DNA of 64,000 nucleotides from Saprolegnia diclina VS20. Lineage: Eukaryota > Oomycota > Saprolegniomycetes > Saprolegniales > Saprolegniaceae. The notes under the pieces were generated by a model. It saw only the letters and a program-made list of their open reading frames with translations, was not told the origin of the DNA and searched no databases. Made by a program: the position numbers and the translations under genes. This document shows, in pieces, positions 1 through 11,398 of this stretch. Every line of letters starts with the position of its first letter. Position 1 is the stretch's first letter. The DNA lies in NCBI RefSeq assembly GCF_000281045.1, contig NW_008246088.1, positions 222,974 through 286,973 on the forward strand. Direction: 5' to 3'.

Positions 1-2
1 CC

Positions 3-1213
3 TTCAACGTCTTTGTGCGCAAGCATCACTGCCACCTCGTACGTCACCGCGTCTCGTGCAACACGCTCATGCCACCCAACTATAGTGCGGCCGCCTCATG
101 TGCTCGTCGTGCTTGGAGAGCGTCGACATTGACAAGGACGAGAACCGGCGGTCCAGCACCTACGGCTTTCGCGCCACGGCCCTCTCCACCATGCGGTCGC
201 AAGCACCCACAGCCGGCCCGCGCCTCCGCGCCAAGCTCTGTGTCGACTGCTGCACGTCATACATGCAGGAGCACATGTACAGCGAAGTCGCGCGCACCGT
301 GGCTCTCAAAGCCAGCTACACGGTGCACGAGGCGCCCATGAAGCTGCCGCGGGCGAGCGAGTCGCAGCGGCCGACGGACCGCGATACGTTCTACTCGACC
401 GTGAGCTTGCCACGGCCATCGACCTCAACGACATGTGCGTCGACACCGTCGAGCAGCAGCGAAGAAGACCGCCGCCTCGACGCACTGCGGTCGCTACACG
501 TGCTTGACACGGCGCCCGCCCAGCTCTTTGACGTCCTCGCCGCGATTGCGGGCGCCACGTACGACTGCCCCATGGCTGGCATCAGCTTTGTCGACGCCGA
601 CCGCGAGTTTTTCAAAGCTGCGATCGGGTTTCCCGGGTGGGATCTCCCGCGGTACCAGTCGCTCGGCGCCCACGCAGTTCGGTGGAAGCAGCCGGTCGTG
701 CTCTGCAACAAGCGCGCGATCAACACGCGCTTCCGTGGGCACCCGTGGCTAAAAGGCCCACTGCACCTCCAGTTTTATGCAAGCGTCCCGCTGCAAACAG
801 CATCCGGCCACGTCGTCGGGTGTGTCTTTGTCATGGACACCCGTCCGCACGCGTCGTTCGAGGACGCCGGGCTCCGCGAAGTCGCTTCGTCGATCCTCGC
901 CAAGCTCGAGCTCAATGACGACGATGACGACGTCAACTCGATCGCTGTGATGCAGTCGGTGCTCAGCGCCATCTCGTCGGTTCGGTCGGATGCGCTCTCG
1001 TCGATGCGCTCGGAGTTGCACTCGGTCGTAGCGACGTCGGTGATTGAGCTCGCGGACGAAGACCGGCTGCCGCCGGCGCCGCGCGAAAGCAGCTCGAGCG
1101 ACGCGGCCGCCAGTGACATGCAACGCATGCTCGCGTCCCTCCTCGCGTGCCAGGCGCACACGCAAGCCATCCTCGACGGACACCGCGCCACGTATTTGCA
1201 ACATGTCGCATAG
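3..1213 (+). CDS. FYVE-like zinc finger + GAF domain protein, 5' partial
   Basis: The gene enters from the left edge. Exon 1 (3-38) reads FNVFVRKHHCHL, the second half of a FYVE-type finger. A 47 bp GT-AG intron (39-85) follows, and exon 2 (86-1213) resumes with CGRLMCSSC in phase 0, later KLCVDCC, giving the remaining zinc-ligand pairs. A Ser/Thr-rich linker leads to a GAF domain (about 475-915) with the features CPMAGISF, a DADREFFKAAIGF strand and a VVGCVFVMDT strand. FYVE fingers usually bind phosphatidylinositol-3-phosphate on endosomes and GAF domains bind small ligands; oomycetes carry many such pairs, so a membrane-tethered sensor is an inference. The C-terminal 90 residues are low in recognisable motifs. 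The start codon and first Cys pair lie outside the window. A close paralogue follows at 2175. Confidence 0.8.
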
Positions 1214-2174
1214 TCGCCCGCCGTCTAATGCTATTTAACGCACACTCGTTAACAGTGTGAATGGGAGACGCCGTACTACTAGTTGGTAGCGACAAGGTGT
1301 CTGTCTTGCCGTTGCTGGCGACATGCGAACGCGTCATCTCTCGCCTGAGGCCACCGACATGACACGCCAGACGCCTCACCTGGCAACGACGTTTCGGCGA
1401 TGGATGGCAGCGTCGTCACGGTTCCTTTGCACCCAGCACCGTGTTGCTGACGAGGCACCTTGGGTGGACGACTCGACCACAGCCATCGACGCCACTCGTA
1501 GCGCCACGCCACTTTGCACTAATACGGAAGCTCCGACGGCAGAGCGCCATGGGCTCGAAAGCGACTGATACAGTAGAGTCGTGTGCCAATACTTTGTCGA
1601 GCTCGTTTAGTTCGTACCTTGACGGCGACGACGAAGACCAACTACAGACTGTAATGTACTTCATTACACAGTACTGTACCAAGTCTAGTCGACACCTACA
1701 CTGTACTATGAGCGCACGGCGATGCGACGCAAGGTGATAGCATGTGGCGTTGGCCGCACGTCTGCAACGACTGTCGTGTATGATTCGCTACTGGGTGGTG
1801 CCACTAATGCTCGTGGTTGATCGCTCGCGGCTGTGCCTGGTCTGCAGCTGGTATTGCCAATCGTGTCTGACCGACGCAAGCTTGATGCGACGCAGAGCTT
1901 GCGGTTGAACGAAGGGTGCCATGCTTCCAACGTGGGTGTTGATGCGTCGACCGTGGTGTTGGCAGCACAGGGCCAACGTAGACGGAGCTGCTCGAGTCAG
2001 ATAGGGGTTGGGGCGTTGTGCCTCAGGAAAGGGCAAGGCGTGCGTCCAGTGTGATGGCCACCCACTTGACAGCAGATCCAACGCGGCCGTGGTAACTCGC
2101 GCGCCCAACACTTGTCGACAGCTGCGACGACGTCTCGCGTCAGTGGTGCATTTACCAATCGTACCCAACTACAT
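1214..2174. other. Intergenic, no gene supported
   Basis: About 960 bases between two tandem FYVE-GAF genes. Short open frames occur on both strands, but none shows a domain, acceptable splice continuation or codon pattern like the neighbours. The upstream part of the next gene's promoter must lie here; I see no clear TATA or initiator element. Confidence 0.6.
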
Positions 2175-3259
2175 ATGAGCGGCATCACGATCTGTCGGCC
2201 GCGCCGGTATGGCGCGTGGGCCGTCGACAGCAGCACGTGGGCGCGCCTGAGTACGAAGGACCACCTCCACGACACGGCGAGTGCCGTCGACTGCCGCGCC
2301 TGCCAGAACCTCTTTACATGCTTCCGTCGCAAGCGTCACTGCCGCCACGTACGTTCCATCCAACTCTATGTGGGAAGACTCATCGCATATTCTAGTGTGG
2401 CTCGGTCGTCTGTCGCGCCTGCCTCGAGATCGTTGATGTCCACGAGACTGCGGACGACAAGCGCCGCCGCCGCACAGTGCAGATCTGCATTGAATGCTGC
2501 GTGCGCCACGTCATTGAAACGCTGCCCGCCAAGTCGGCCCGCGGGTCCAGCGAGCGCGCAACGCTATCGCGCAGCCACACGCCGCTGCAGCCGCCGACGC
2601 GCCGGCGACCCAAAGCCACAAGTCGTCGTCTGGAGGTCGTCTCCGAAACGGTGGCCGACACGGCGCGGTTGGACGACGTCTGCAAGGCCGCGGCCGCCGC
2701 CTACAACTGCCCCATGGCCGGCGTGAGTCTAATCGACGTCGACACTGAGCGCGTCATCGCCGCCCATGGGTTCGTCTCGGCGCCGGTGCCCCGCGCGACG
2801 GCCTTTGGCGCCCAAGTTTTGGAGAGCGCGTCGCCGGTTGTCGTTCTCCGCACGGGCGATCGCGACCATCCGTGGTGCGCACCACCGACGTCTGCAACAT
2901 TTTACGCCGGCGTGCCGCTGCACGCGCCGTCGGGCGTCGTCGTCGGCACGCTCTTTGTGCTCGACACCAAGACGCGGACGGCCGCGGTGCGCACAGCGCG
3001 CCTCGAGCAGCTGGCGTGCATGGCGTCGGACGCGCTGCATCCGGATGAAAATGCCACGCTGGTCTCGGTGCCAGTGCTCGAGTCGGTCGTCACGGCCGTG
3101 CTGAGCCCGAGCTCGTCGCCTTGGCCGTCCGTGTCGTCGGCGGCCGCGTCGCCCTCGGCCGTCTTGTCGCCGGACGACATGCACGTGATCCTTTCGTCGC
3201 TTTTACGCGAGCAAGACCGCACGGACGCCATCTTGGCCTCGTTCGTGCACGCGCGGTAG
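2175..3259 (+). CDS. FYVE zinc finger + GAF domain protein
   Basis: Two exons, 2175-2348 and 2396-3259, encode 345 residues; the 47 bp intron is phase 0. ATG 2175 is the first ATG in a frame that opens before the finger. The finger is the most canonical of the four paralogues here: DCRACQNLF, then RRKRHCRH, then after the intron CGSVVCRAC and CIECC, giving four Cys/His pairs and the basic R-K-R-H-C-R patch used by FYVE domains to bind PI3P. The GAF domain (roughly residues 150-265) contains CPMAGVSLID, TFYAGVPLHAP and VVGTLFVLDT. A Ser/Ala-rich tail ends in a short amphipathic segment. Arrangement is head-to-tail with the preceding gene and in the same order, which points to local duplication. 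Role: probably a PI3P-directed adaptor with a ligand-sensing GAF module (inference). Confidence 0.82.
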
Positions 3260-3608
3260 CCGCTCCACGAGTACATAGTCGTCGATGCGTACACTGTAGT
3301 ACTAGTATCATCGTCCGTAGTAGGAAGGACTCTACTTTCCATGTACTAGTGTATTGATACCTTTGCCTGTGCAGATGGTCGCTCGCCTTGCTTTCAGTTG
3401 GACGCTTTTCCTGCAGCTAAATCAGTGAAGAGCTATTGCGCACGAAGGTCCAACGCCACGACAGGCGTCTCGAGACGAATGTGCAGTGAGCAATTCGGCG
3501 TCTCGCAGCGTACGTAGCGCCACGTACTCGGCAAGTCGGTCTGTATCCTTCGGTGAGAAACTAGCTTTCAAAACGAAACCAAGGTCGTTTAGTTGGTATT
3601 GCATCCTA
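3260..3608. other. Convergent 3' intergenic region
   Basis: Shared 3' region of the FYVE-GAF gene (+) and the large membrane-protein gene (-). It includes two TACTAGT-containing short palindromic stretches near 3298 and 3345 but no gene. Confidence 0.5.
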
Positions 3609-6600
3609 CTAAATACGACTGAGCGGAATCGCCCAGCTCAGGCGTTCGTGGGTCCCGTTGGACGTGAGCCGTCGGTCGAGCTCCATGGCACCGATCGAGA
3701 AGCCCCGCCACGACTTGATGTCGAGGACGTACAAGCGTCGTCGCCACTCGATCGCGATGACACCGGCCATGAACGCCGACGTCTTGTCGAGGAAAAACTC
3801 GCCGTGGACGACCCAGTCGGTCATGTCGAGCATGTAGAAGCTCTGGGCGTTGAGGAGCTGGGTCGGGATCGCCAAGGCGACGAGGCGCGGTCGATACAGC
3901 CGCTCGATGCTGTAGCACCCGACGACGCTACCAATGCAAATGAGCGCCGTGAGGCCGACGCGCGAGGCGTTGCCAATCTCGACGTAGCCGCTCGCACAAT
4001 GTAGGGCTGTGTCCATATCGACAAACTCGCAGTGGCGGTCGAGGAGAGCAGTGTACGCTTGCGGCGACGCGGCGGTCCAGACGGCGACAACCACCCACGC
4101 AAGGAACGAGCTCTTCATCGCATAGTAGGACGTGTACGGGCCCGTGACGCAGCTCAAGAGGTCGTTGAGCACGTAGACAAGCCACGTGCTCTCGGCGCTC
4201 GCAACGACCAGCTTGTACCACGGCAAGCTCGGCACCGAGAACCACGTCCCGCATCCGATGCGACGGAGCGTGAGCGTGCTCGTGTTGAGGAGCCATATGG
4301 CCGTGATCGCACGGACGACGAGGAAGAGCCGGCCGATCCAAACGTGGCCGACGATCCGGTTGAGCTCAAAGAGGTTGAGCCTCTCGACATGTCCACGCTG
4401 CGCGATGGTGCTGAGCGCGACGCATGCCGCGACGCAGAGAAGGACGGTGGTGATGTACTGGACGCAGCACTGGAAGAGGTACGAGAGCGAGTGCGGGATC
4501 TCCGATGCATCTGGTGCGAAGACGAGCGGGTGCGACCGGCTCGAGATCGCAGTGATCACGCCATGGTCGCCCTCGAACGCAACCACATCTCGTAGGCCGA
4601 CGATCCATTCGTACAAGTAGCACCACCCAAAGAAACTCCAGCCGTTGTCGGACGCCTGAAGGAGTGGAATCGAAGTGAGCTCGACCAAGCTAGCGTTGAG
4701 AAGATAGAGCACGACGGACGGGGCGACCGTTGCGGCGGTGGCCGCAGCGACGCTCGCCGCGTGGATCGAGAGATTGTACGTCATTGCAAAGGCGGCAATA
4801 GCACGATAGTCCGTAGCGCACGTACTGCTTGCGTAAATATCGAGCGCGCACACTGCTTCGTAGTTGGTGGGGGGGCTTGAGAGTACGGCGAGGAGCAGCT
4901 GCAGCCGCGTCGGAAACATGTACTCATTGTAGTATGAATGGCACATGCTCGCCATGCCAAAGTACGTGTTCCAGCCGAATGCGACTGCATTGGGCGGGAC
5001 GTCGTCGCCGCAAAGGAGGTTGCTCCCGATCGTCCATCGGTGACCGTACGCCGCCGGTAGCGCTCCCATGCTAGCAGCGACCCGGAGCTCGAAAAAGGCA
5101 GCTTGCGCCGACGCATTGTGATACAAAAGCGCTGAGAGGGCGTTGGCGAGGCCCGTGTACACGCTGAGGAGCGCGTTGGGGACGGGCACGAACGTCATAT
5201 CGACTGCGTTGAAGGGCCCGACCGCGGCTCGGAGCGAGGTCAAGCCGGCCGAGAGCGGCGCTGACAGAAACGACCCGTTCGAGATGAGAAGGTGCTCGCT
5301 GGATACATTGCTGTAGGCAAAGCGAGGGCTCGAGGCGAGGAGGCTCAAACCACCGACGCCGGAGGAGTTGCACGTGGCGGCCCAAAGGTCGCTCGCAAAT
5401 GCCCAGTACATTTTGCGTGACGTTTCTTGACTCAAGTGCGTTGAGCCTGCGCGCGCACTGAGGCGTACGGGGTACGATGCCCCCAGCGCCGTGCGGATCT
5501 GGATCGAGTCCAAGAGACCGACCGACTTGTAGTTTTGCCACTGCAACACAAATGTGGTGAGGCCATGCGCGGCCCAGAATTTGGTTTCGTCGGCGATCGA
5601 AATCGAGTGCGCTTGCATGGTCGCATTGAGCCACATCTGGCCATGCATTGTGCTGGCGACATCGCGCGCAATTCCAACCTCAAACGCATCGCCCCAGCAG
5701 CGGTCCCAGACGGCCCAGTCGAGAATGTTGCGCAGCGCGCTCTCCAGATACCTCGCGCCGTTCGATCGATGCGCTACGCAGCGCGCTTGCCGTGCGGCTG
5801 TCGATGCCATTGGCCACGTTTGGCTCCAGTCGAGCCAGCAGTACTGCGTGAACATCCACGGCAGCATGCACGGATCCATCGCCCGCAGGCCCAAGATGAT
5901 CTCGTCCAGCGGCGGGTTTGGCTGGTAGAGCTGTCGGCGCGCCATCGCATCCGGCCACAGCACATTTGTCTCTGACGTGTTGTACGACTGCTGCCAATCG
6001 CCCATATCGGGAGCGTCAAGGATGAGGCTTGTCGTCATGTTCGTAGCGAGGAAGAGCTGCACGTTGAAGAGGTTGGCCACAAACGACCGCGCGCCCGTCG
6101 CGTTGTAGTCGACCCACCCATAGTCGTTCGCCAAATACTCTTGGGTGACGCCCAAGTAAAAGTAATTGCCGTAGAGCGAGCAGAGCAAGTACGAGAACCC
6201 GCCGACGAGCGTGATCTTGTGCAGCGTGCGGTGCACACGCCGCGTCCACGTGATCGTACCTCGGCGTGGCGACGCGGCTGCTTTGGTCGAGAGCGCAATG
6301 CAGTGGGGAAGATCGACTGCCCCGACGTGGCGACGCACGTCGTCGGCGCGCACGGGCAGCCACAGCTTTGTGTCAAAGAGCAGTCTGGGGCGGGAAAAGT
6401 GCAAGATGCCACAGAGCGCGAGCGTGGCGTCGTTGAGCCGTACACCGGTCGGCGCGCTCTGGGGATATCGATGGAACGCCACCGCCGCCGGTGGCAGGAG
6501 CAAGTTGGGTATCACCGCGAGGACCGGGCCGGGCTTTTGGTACGCATGCGCCAGCAGCAGACATACACCGACGGAAATGATGTTGAGACCGAGAATGGCG

Positions 6601-8876
6601 GCCGACCACGCCAGCGACCGAGTTGACGCGTGCCCTGAGGTGCAGTAGATCATATAGTCCATCTCGACGCTGTAGCACGACCGAGAAATGCTCGCGCTTG
6701 TCGGAATCGAACCCACAACGTCGAGGCCTGCGATAAGGAGAAACGCCAGCACCGAGCTCGGCGGCGCATAATGCGGCGTGAGGTTGCCGACAAGCGGATG
6801 TAAGAGCTCGTGCAAAACATACGTGAGCCACGTGGTCTCGCCGGCGAGGAGGCACGAGGCGACCACCGAGCGTCGCGCCGTCGAAAAGTGCACCCAGTCG
6901 TAGCTCGTCGTCGTCGGAACGATGGGGGCGGTTGAGAGGCAAATGAGCGCGACCAGCGTCCGGAGCAGAAGCAGCCCTCGGTTCAGCCACACGGTGGAGG
7001 CGATGCGGTTGAAGACAAACCAGTGACTGCCCGCGGGCCGCCCCGAGACCACGTGAACGACAGCGATGAGCAGCGCGACACCGCCGAGGAGGCTGCTCGA
7101 CACGAGCATGCATATGCGCAAGTACGCGGCCCAGCTCACAACGAGCGACGCACCGAGCTGGCTTGGTACGGGCGGATAGTAGAACGACATGACGTCAAAG
7201 CGGTCGACGTCGCCTTCGACTTGCAACACCGTGCGCATGTTCATCGCCCAGTCGTAGAGCGCGGCCCAGCCAAAGAACGCCCACGCGCCGTCCGCGAGCA
7301 GCGGTTGCTGCGCTAAGAACACTGTCGTATTGGCATTCGTGGTTGCGACATACTGCAGAAAGAGGAGGTGCGCAAGCTCGTCGGTCGCATTGGGTAGTAA
7401 CAACGTGTCGTTGGACGGTGCGAGCCGCGCGTAGCTGGCAGCGATCGCGTCCAGCATCGTCTCGCAGCGTGGGGCGTCGCGCAGTAGCGCGCATGGTTGC
7501 TGTACGGATCCACCGAGCATCGTATAGGCAAAGAGCCCACTGAAGCTAGTCAGCGTCGTTGAAAATGGGTTTTGGCTTGCGCACGCGTCGCTAAACCCCC
7601 ACGACTCTTGCGGGTACGGAAGCGCCGAGCCGTACCCGCACATGGGGTTGCCACCGTAAAAAATGAAATCCGGGTCATTCCAGCGCGGCGGCGTCGGGTG
7701 CAGCACCGTCGTGTCGATGCTGGCAAAGATCGTCGCGAGTGCCATATCGGCCTGAACACTCTGGAGGATGTGGGCGCGGAAGCGTTGGACGCTCTTGCGC
7801 AAGGTGGCCGGGACAGGCACCCAAAGCAGGTCGATAGTACCGAGCGACCCGATCGAACGGTGCACAACGTCGTAGAGAAGACTGAGCGGAAGGCCGACGG
7901 CAAACGCCTCGATGAGCGAGACATTGTTGGCTTCGAAAAAGGCCGGCGCGCTCCGAATCAGACTCAAGTTCGTGCTCTCGAGCGCGTTGAAGTCATATTG
8001 CAGCGCCATGTTCATGTAGTTGGAGGTCACGAGTGCGTTGCGGACACTTGCCGGTATCGATTTGATCGCCAAGGTACCTAGCGAGCCAAAGACGGACGTC
8101 CCGATGCTCAATGTCTCTTGGATCCCGATCTGGTTGCGGTTCGACCACTGGAGCTTAAAATGCGTCAGATTGTGCGCATGCCAAAATGCGATTTCATCGG
8201 GGACCGACACGAGTACGTGGCGGCGCGTGGCATCGACCCAGTCGGCGCCGCCTGGAAGCGCGGCCATGCCGTTGGCGATGTACAGCTCAAAGCTCGTCGC
8301 GGCAAGCGCCAGCCACGCGTGCATATCAATGTTGCGCAGCACCGTCTCCAAGTGGACGGCGCCGTTGGCCGTCCAGAACTCGTCACAGCGCTGCTGACGT
8401 CGCGCCGTGTGCGCCATTTCCCAGCGCCGATCGACGTCGGCCCAGCAATACTGCGGACTCACATACGCCACGTTCCCGGCCGAGACGCGTCGCAAACCGG
8501 CAATAGCCTCGCCAACGTCCGTGAGCTCTTCGTACATGATGCGCCGCGGGTACGCGGCGTTGATGCCAACCATGTCGAGCGGCGAGAGCGCCAACGCGGC
8601 GTCCGTGAGCTCGATGCCGCTGGCGACGTTCGTGAGCGTGAGCTGGAGGTTGTACACGGCCGCGAGCACGGTCGAGATGTTTTTTGGCTGGAATTCGGGC
8701 CAGAACGAGTCGCTTTGGAGGTACGGCTCGGCGAGGAACACGCTTGCAAAGCTCAGCGCGACCGAGCAGCCGACGTAGAAAAGACCGGCGGCGTCGTACC
8801 AGCGCGCCTCACATGGCATGTCCGATTCAGTACTTTGCGCTACATCGCTTGGTGCGACAGCGACGAGGTGACGCAT
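3609..8876 (-). CDS. Giant polytopic membrane protein with two homologous halves (unknown family)
   Basis: A single open frame of 1755 codons without introns. Start ATG 8876; a second ATG at 8819 (residue 20) is also possible. I do not recognise a named family. The protein divides into two homologous halves. Residues about 25-885 carry QYCWADVDRRW near residue 142, and residues about 890-1755 carry QYCWLDWSQTW near residue 1005. Around both lie matching stretches: an N-terminal hydrophobic segment, NVQLFLATN-like strands, a TARRQQRC/TAARQARC motif, NGAxxLExxLRNI, an ADETKFW/PDEIAFW motif and LQWxNxxxxG. Each half has a long region rich in N-x-S/T sites, then several hydrophobic segments, so a repeated unit of extracytoplasmic domain plus membrane bundle is likely. 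It is convergent with the FYVE-GAF gene and divergent from the SPFH gene. Function unknown; receptor or transporter are only guesses. Confidence 0.85.
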   Translation of the reverse strand: MRHLVAVAPSDVAQSTESDMPCEARWYDAAGLFYVGCSVALSFASVFLAEPYLQSDSFWPEFQPKNISTVLAAVYNLQLTLTNVASGIELTDAALALSPLDMVGINAAYPRRIMYEELTDVGEAIAGLRRVSAGNVAYVSPQYCWADVDRRWEMAHTARRQQRCDEFWTANGAVHLETVLRNIDMHAWLALAATSFELYIANGMAALPGGADWVDATRRHVLVSVPDEIAFWHAHNLTHFKLQWSNRNQIGIQETLSIGTSVFGSLGTLAIKSIPASVRNALVTSNYMNMALQYDFNALESTNLSLIRSAPAFFEANNVSLIEAFAVGLPLSLLYDVVHRSIGSLGTIDLLWVPVPATLRKSVQRFRAHILQSVQADMALATIFASIDTTVLHPTPPRWNDPDFIFYGGNPMCGYGSALPYPQESWGFSDACASQNPFSTTLTSFSGLFAYTMLGGSVQQPCALLRDAPRCETMLDAIAASYARLAPSNDTLLLPNATDELAHLLFLQYVATTNANTTVFLAQQPLLADGAWAFFGWAALYDWAMNMRTVLQVEGDVDRFDVMSFYYPPVPSQLGASLVVSWAAYLRICMLVSSSLLGGVALLIAVVHVVSGRPAGSHWFVFNRIASTVWLNRGLLLLRTLVALICLSTAPIVPTTTSYDWVHFSTARRSVVASCLLAGETTWLTYVLHELLHPLVGNLTPHYAPPSSVLAFLLIAGLDVVGSIPTSASISRSCYSVEMDYMIYCTSGHASTRSLAWSAAILGLNIISVGVCLLLAHAYQKPGPVLAVIPNLLLPPAAVAFHRYPQSAPTGVRLNDATLALCGILHFSRPRLLFDTKLWLPVRADDVRRHVGAVDLPHCIALSTKAAASPRRGTITWTRRVHRTLHKITLVGGFSYLLCSLYGNYFYLGVTQEYLANDYGWVDYNATGARSFVANLFNVQLFLATNMTTSLILDAPDMGDWQQSYNTSETNVLWPDAMARRQLYQPNPPLDEIILGLRAMDPCMLPWMFTQYCWLDWSQTWPMASTAARQARCVAHRSNGARYLESALRNILDWAVWDRCWGDAFEVGIARDVASTMHGQMWLNATMQAHSISIADETKFWAAHGLTTFVLQWQNYKSVGLLDSIQIRTALGASYPVRLSARAGSTHLSQETSRKMYWAFASDLWAATCNSSGVGGLSLLASSPRFAYSNVSSEHLLISNGSFLSAPLSAGLTSLRAAVGPFNAVDMTFVPVPNALLSVYTGLANALSALLYHNASAQAAFFELRVAASMGALPAAYGHRWTIGSNLLCGDDVPPNAVAFGWNTYFGMASMCHSYYNEYMFPTRLQLLLAVLSSPPTNYEAVCALDIYASSTCATDYRAIAAFAMTYNLSIHAASVAAATAATVAPSVVLYLLNASLVELTSIPLLQASDNGWSFFGWCYLYEWIVGLRDVVAFEGDHGVITAISSRSHPLVFAPDASEIPHSLSYLFQCCVQYITTVLLCVAACVALSTIAQRGHVERLNLFELNRIVGHVWIGRLFLVVRAITAIWLLNTSTLTLRRIGCGTWFSVPSLPWYKLVVASAESTWLVYVLNDLLSCVTGPYTSYYAMKSSFLAWVVVAVWTAASPQAYTALLDRHCEFVDMDTALHCASGYVEIGNASRVGLTALICIGSVVGCYSIERLYRPRLVALAIPTQLLNAQSFYMLDMTDWVVHGEFFLDKTSAFMAGVIAIEWRRRLYVLDIKSWRGFSIGAMELDRRLTSNGTHERLSWAIPLSRI

Positions 8877-9401
8877 CGCTCAAAGAAGCACAAATGCGAC
8901 GGACCGAAACGCTGCTCCAACTATAGCAAGACGCGTCCTGAAACCGGTGCTGTCCTGGCCTGTCGCGATCCGCAAAACGTGACACCAACCTGTTATGCAC
9001 TTGAATGCGCCACGTTAAGACGATGCGTCATGGGACGTCTATCACTGCCGATAGCGGCGAGAAGTACGAATTCGACTAGAGTCACACGCCTCCTACTCGA
9101 TGCAGGCCAGGACAACCAGCGTCCTTTCTTGCTCGAGACTGAAGCTATACATGTCATTTCGCCCGTCATTCTAGCGCGTCCGAATCTGCGCGTGGAGCAA
9201 TGCGGAGATCCAAGTGGCGTCCGTAGGCCATGACTGCTCGTGCCCTTCGAAGCGCGCCCTTCCGAGAGAGTAGAGAAGCTGGCCGTGGACACAGCCCAGT
9301 GTCATACGCTGGGTTTGAGAAAAATGGAAAACCTCTATAAACGCATACTTGGAGTTTGTATCGAAGCGCTCGCATTTCAATACTTGTAGCAAGGCCGAAG
9401 C
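8877..9401. other. Divergent intergenic promoter region
   Basis: Lies between the starts of the giant membrane-protein gene (-) and the SPFH gene (+), so it should hold both promoters. No RNA gene or repeat seen. Open frames inside it are antisense continuations of shadow frames. Confidence 0.55.
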
Positions 9402-10809
9402 ATGTCATCGTCGTCGGACATGACGTCCATCATTGCGGCCGTCGCCGTGCCGATCGTCGTGCTCCTCTTCATCGCTCTTCTCTTGAGCAAGTCCATCTAC
9501 GTCGTCCAGCAGGCCGAAGGTGCGTTGATCCTCCGCCACCGAATGGGCCTGACATGGGCGTAGGCATTGTCATTGAGCGCTTTGGCCGCGTCCAGGGCGT
9601 CCTCGACTCGGGCATCCACTTTGTCGTACGAGCCTCTCGACACAACGATCATCCTGGCATACGCGTCTTAGATCCCATTCATCGACTCGCCCCGGAGCTT
9701 CTCGTGGAAGCGCGTCGTCAAGTCCAACGGCCGCATGGAGTCGCACGAGTACGACGCCTGCATCGTCCTGCGCGCCGCTCACCGCATATTGTGTAGCACG
9801 CAAAACTACCGCATCGACCTGCGCGAAAGCATCTTCAGCTTCCCGAGCCAAGAGGTATACCCTAATGCGTGCCAAGTTCTCAGCACTGGTATAAGGTGTA
9901 CACGCGGGACACGATCCTCCTCGACATCAACTCGATCATGTTCTTTCGCATCGTCGACATCAAAAAGGTATAGGCATTGTCGGTATGAACGATGCTGACA
10001 AGAAGACGCTAGGCCGTGTACGAGGTCGACGATCTCAACACGGCGATCGCGAACGTCGCGCAGACGCAGCTGAAGGAGGTCTTTGGCAACATGACGTTCA
10101 CCGAGGCGCTTGCGTCCCAGAGCGTCATCAACGCCCACATCCAGCGCAGCTTTGGCGAGCGCTTTGCGCAGTGGGGGCTTGTGGTACGAAATTTAACTAT
10201 CGCAAGTGGGACGACCGTTTTGATCTATCGAAAATGCTGCTAGGTCGAGCGCATGGAGGTGCTCGACATGCTCCCCAAGGCCGGCACGACCATTTCGAAC
10301 GCGATGAAGCGCCAGATGATTGCCGAGCGCACGCGCCGCGCCGAGTTTATCATTGCCGAGGTCCGTAGTTGGTCGGCGCTTCGAACCCGCCTCATGTATT
10401 CTGGTTGATGGCAGGGCAAGAAGGCCGCCATGCGTCTCATTTCCGAGGGCACCAAGCTCCAAAAGTACAACATGGGTGTCGCCGAGCAAGAAGCCACGCG
10501 CAAGACGTACAACGATGCACGTGGCGTCCGCGAATCTCATGTATCGAATGATGCAGGTCGGAAGGGCAGGCAGGCGCCAAGGTCGAGCTGGCGCGCGCCG
10601 AGTCCAAGTCGCTCGAGCTCATCGCGTCGGCGTTCTCAGCCGACGGCGCGTCGCAGACCGAGTACGTCATTTCGCAGCGCTACATGGAGATGCTCCAGCG
10701 CATGTCCGTGGCGCTCGACAAGAAGACGCTCTACTTTCCGTACGAGACGAGAGGCATGTCGGGGCTCATTGGCGATCTCCGCGGTGTCTACGGCTACTCG
10801 AAAACGGTA
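9402..10809 (+). CDS. Stomatin/prohibitin-type SPFH membrane protein, 3' end in gap
   Basis: Nine exons can be read with frame conserved throughout: 9402-9519, 9564-9625, 9672-9748, 9797-9854, 9896-9967, 10013-10183, 10244-10360, 10415-10520 and 10574 onward; introns are 41-60 bp. The product has an N-terminal membrane segment (IIAAVAVPIVVLLFIALLL), then the SPFH order of motifs: IVIERFGRVQGVLDSGIHFV, IDLRESIFSFPSQ, DINSIMFFRIVDIKKAVYEV, a core with LKEVFGNMTFTEALAS, and the helical stretch with RAKVELARAESKSLELIASAF. Stomatin-class proteins form oligomeric membrane scaffolds that organise lipids or regulate channels. At least 339 residues precede the gap; a GTA at 10807 could be one more donor. 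It lacks the Cys/His pattern or extended tail expected of flotillin, so stomatin-like is preferred. Confidence 0.85.
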
Positions 10810-11398
10810 NNNNNNNNNNNNNNNNNNNNNNNNNNNNNNNNNNNNNNNNNNNNNNNNNNNNNNNNNNNNNNNNNNNNNNNNNNNNNNNNNNNNNNNNNNN
10901 NNNNNNNNNNNNNNNNNNNNNNNNNNNNNNNNNNNNNNNNNNNNNNNNNNNNNNNNNNNNNNNNNNNNNNNNNNNNNNNNNNNNNNNNNNNNNNNNNNNN
11001 NNNNNNNNNNNNNNNNNNNNNNNNNNNNNNNNNNNNNNNNNNNNNNNNNNNNNNNNNNNNNNNNNNNNNNNNNNNNNNNNNNNNNNNNNNNNNNNNNNNN
11101 NNNNNNNNNNNNNNNNNNNNNNNNNNNNNNNNNNNNNNNNNNNNNNNNNNNNNNNNNNNNNNNNNNNNNNNNNNNNNNNNNNNNNNNNNNNNNNNNNNNN
11201 NNNNNNNNNNNNNNNNNNNNNNNNNNNNNNNNNNNNNNNNNNNNNNNNNNNNNNNNNNNNNNNNNNNNNNNNNNNNNNNNNNNNNNNNNNNNNNNNNNNN
11301 NNNNNNNNNNNNNNNNNNNNNNNNNNNNNNNNNNNNNNNNNNNNNNNNNNNNNNNNNNNNNNNNNNNNNNNNNNNNNNNNNNNNNNNNNNNNNNNNNN
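10810..11398. other. Assembly gap (589 N)
   Basis: Run of N. It removes the 3' ends of both the SPFH gene (+) and the leucine-rich membrane-protein gene (-), which converge here. Real gap length may differ. Confidence 0.99.

Noticed and set aside
8118-9233. Long plus-strand frame (371 codons)
   Set aside because: Antisense to the giant membrane-protein gene; high GC keeps shadow frames open. No domain or splice support.
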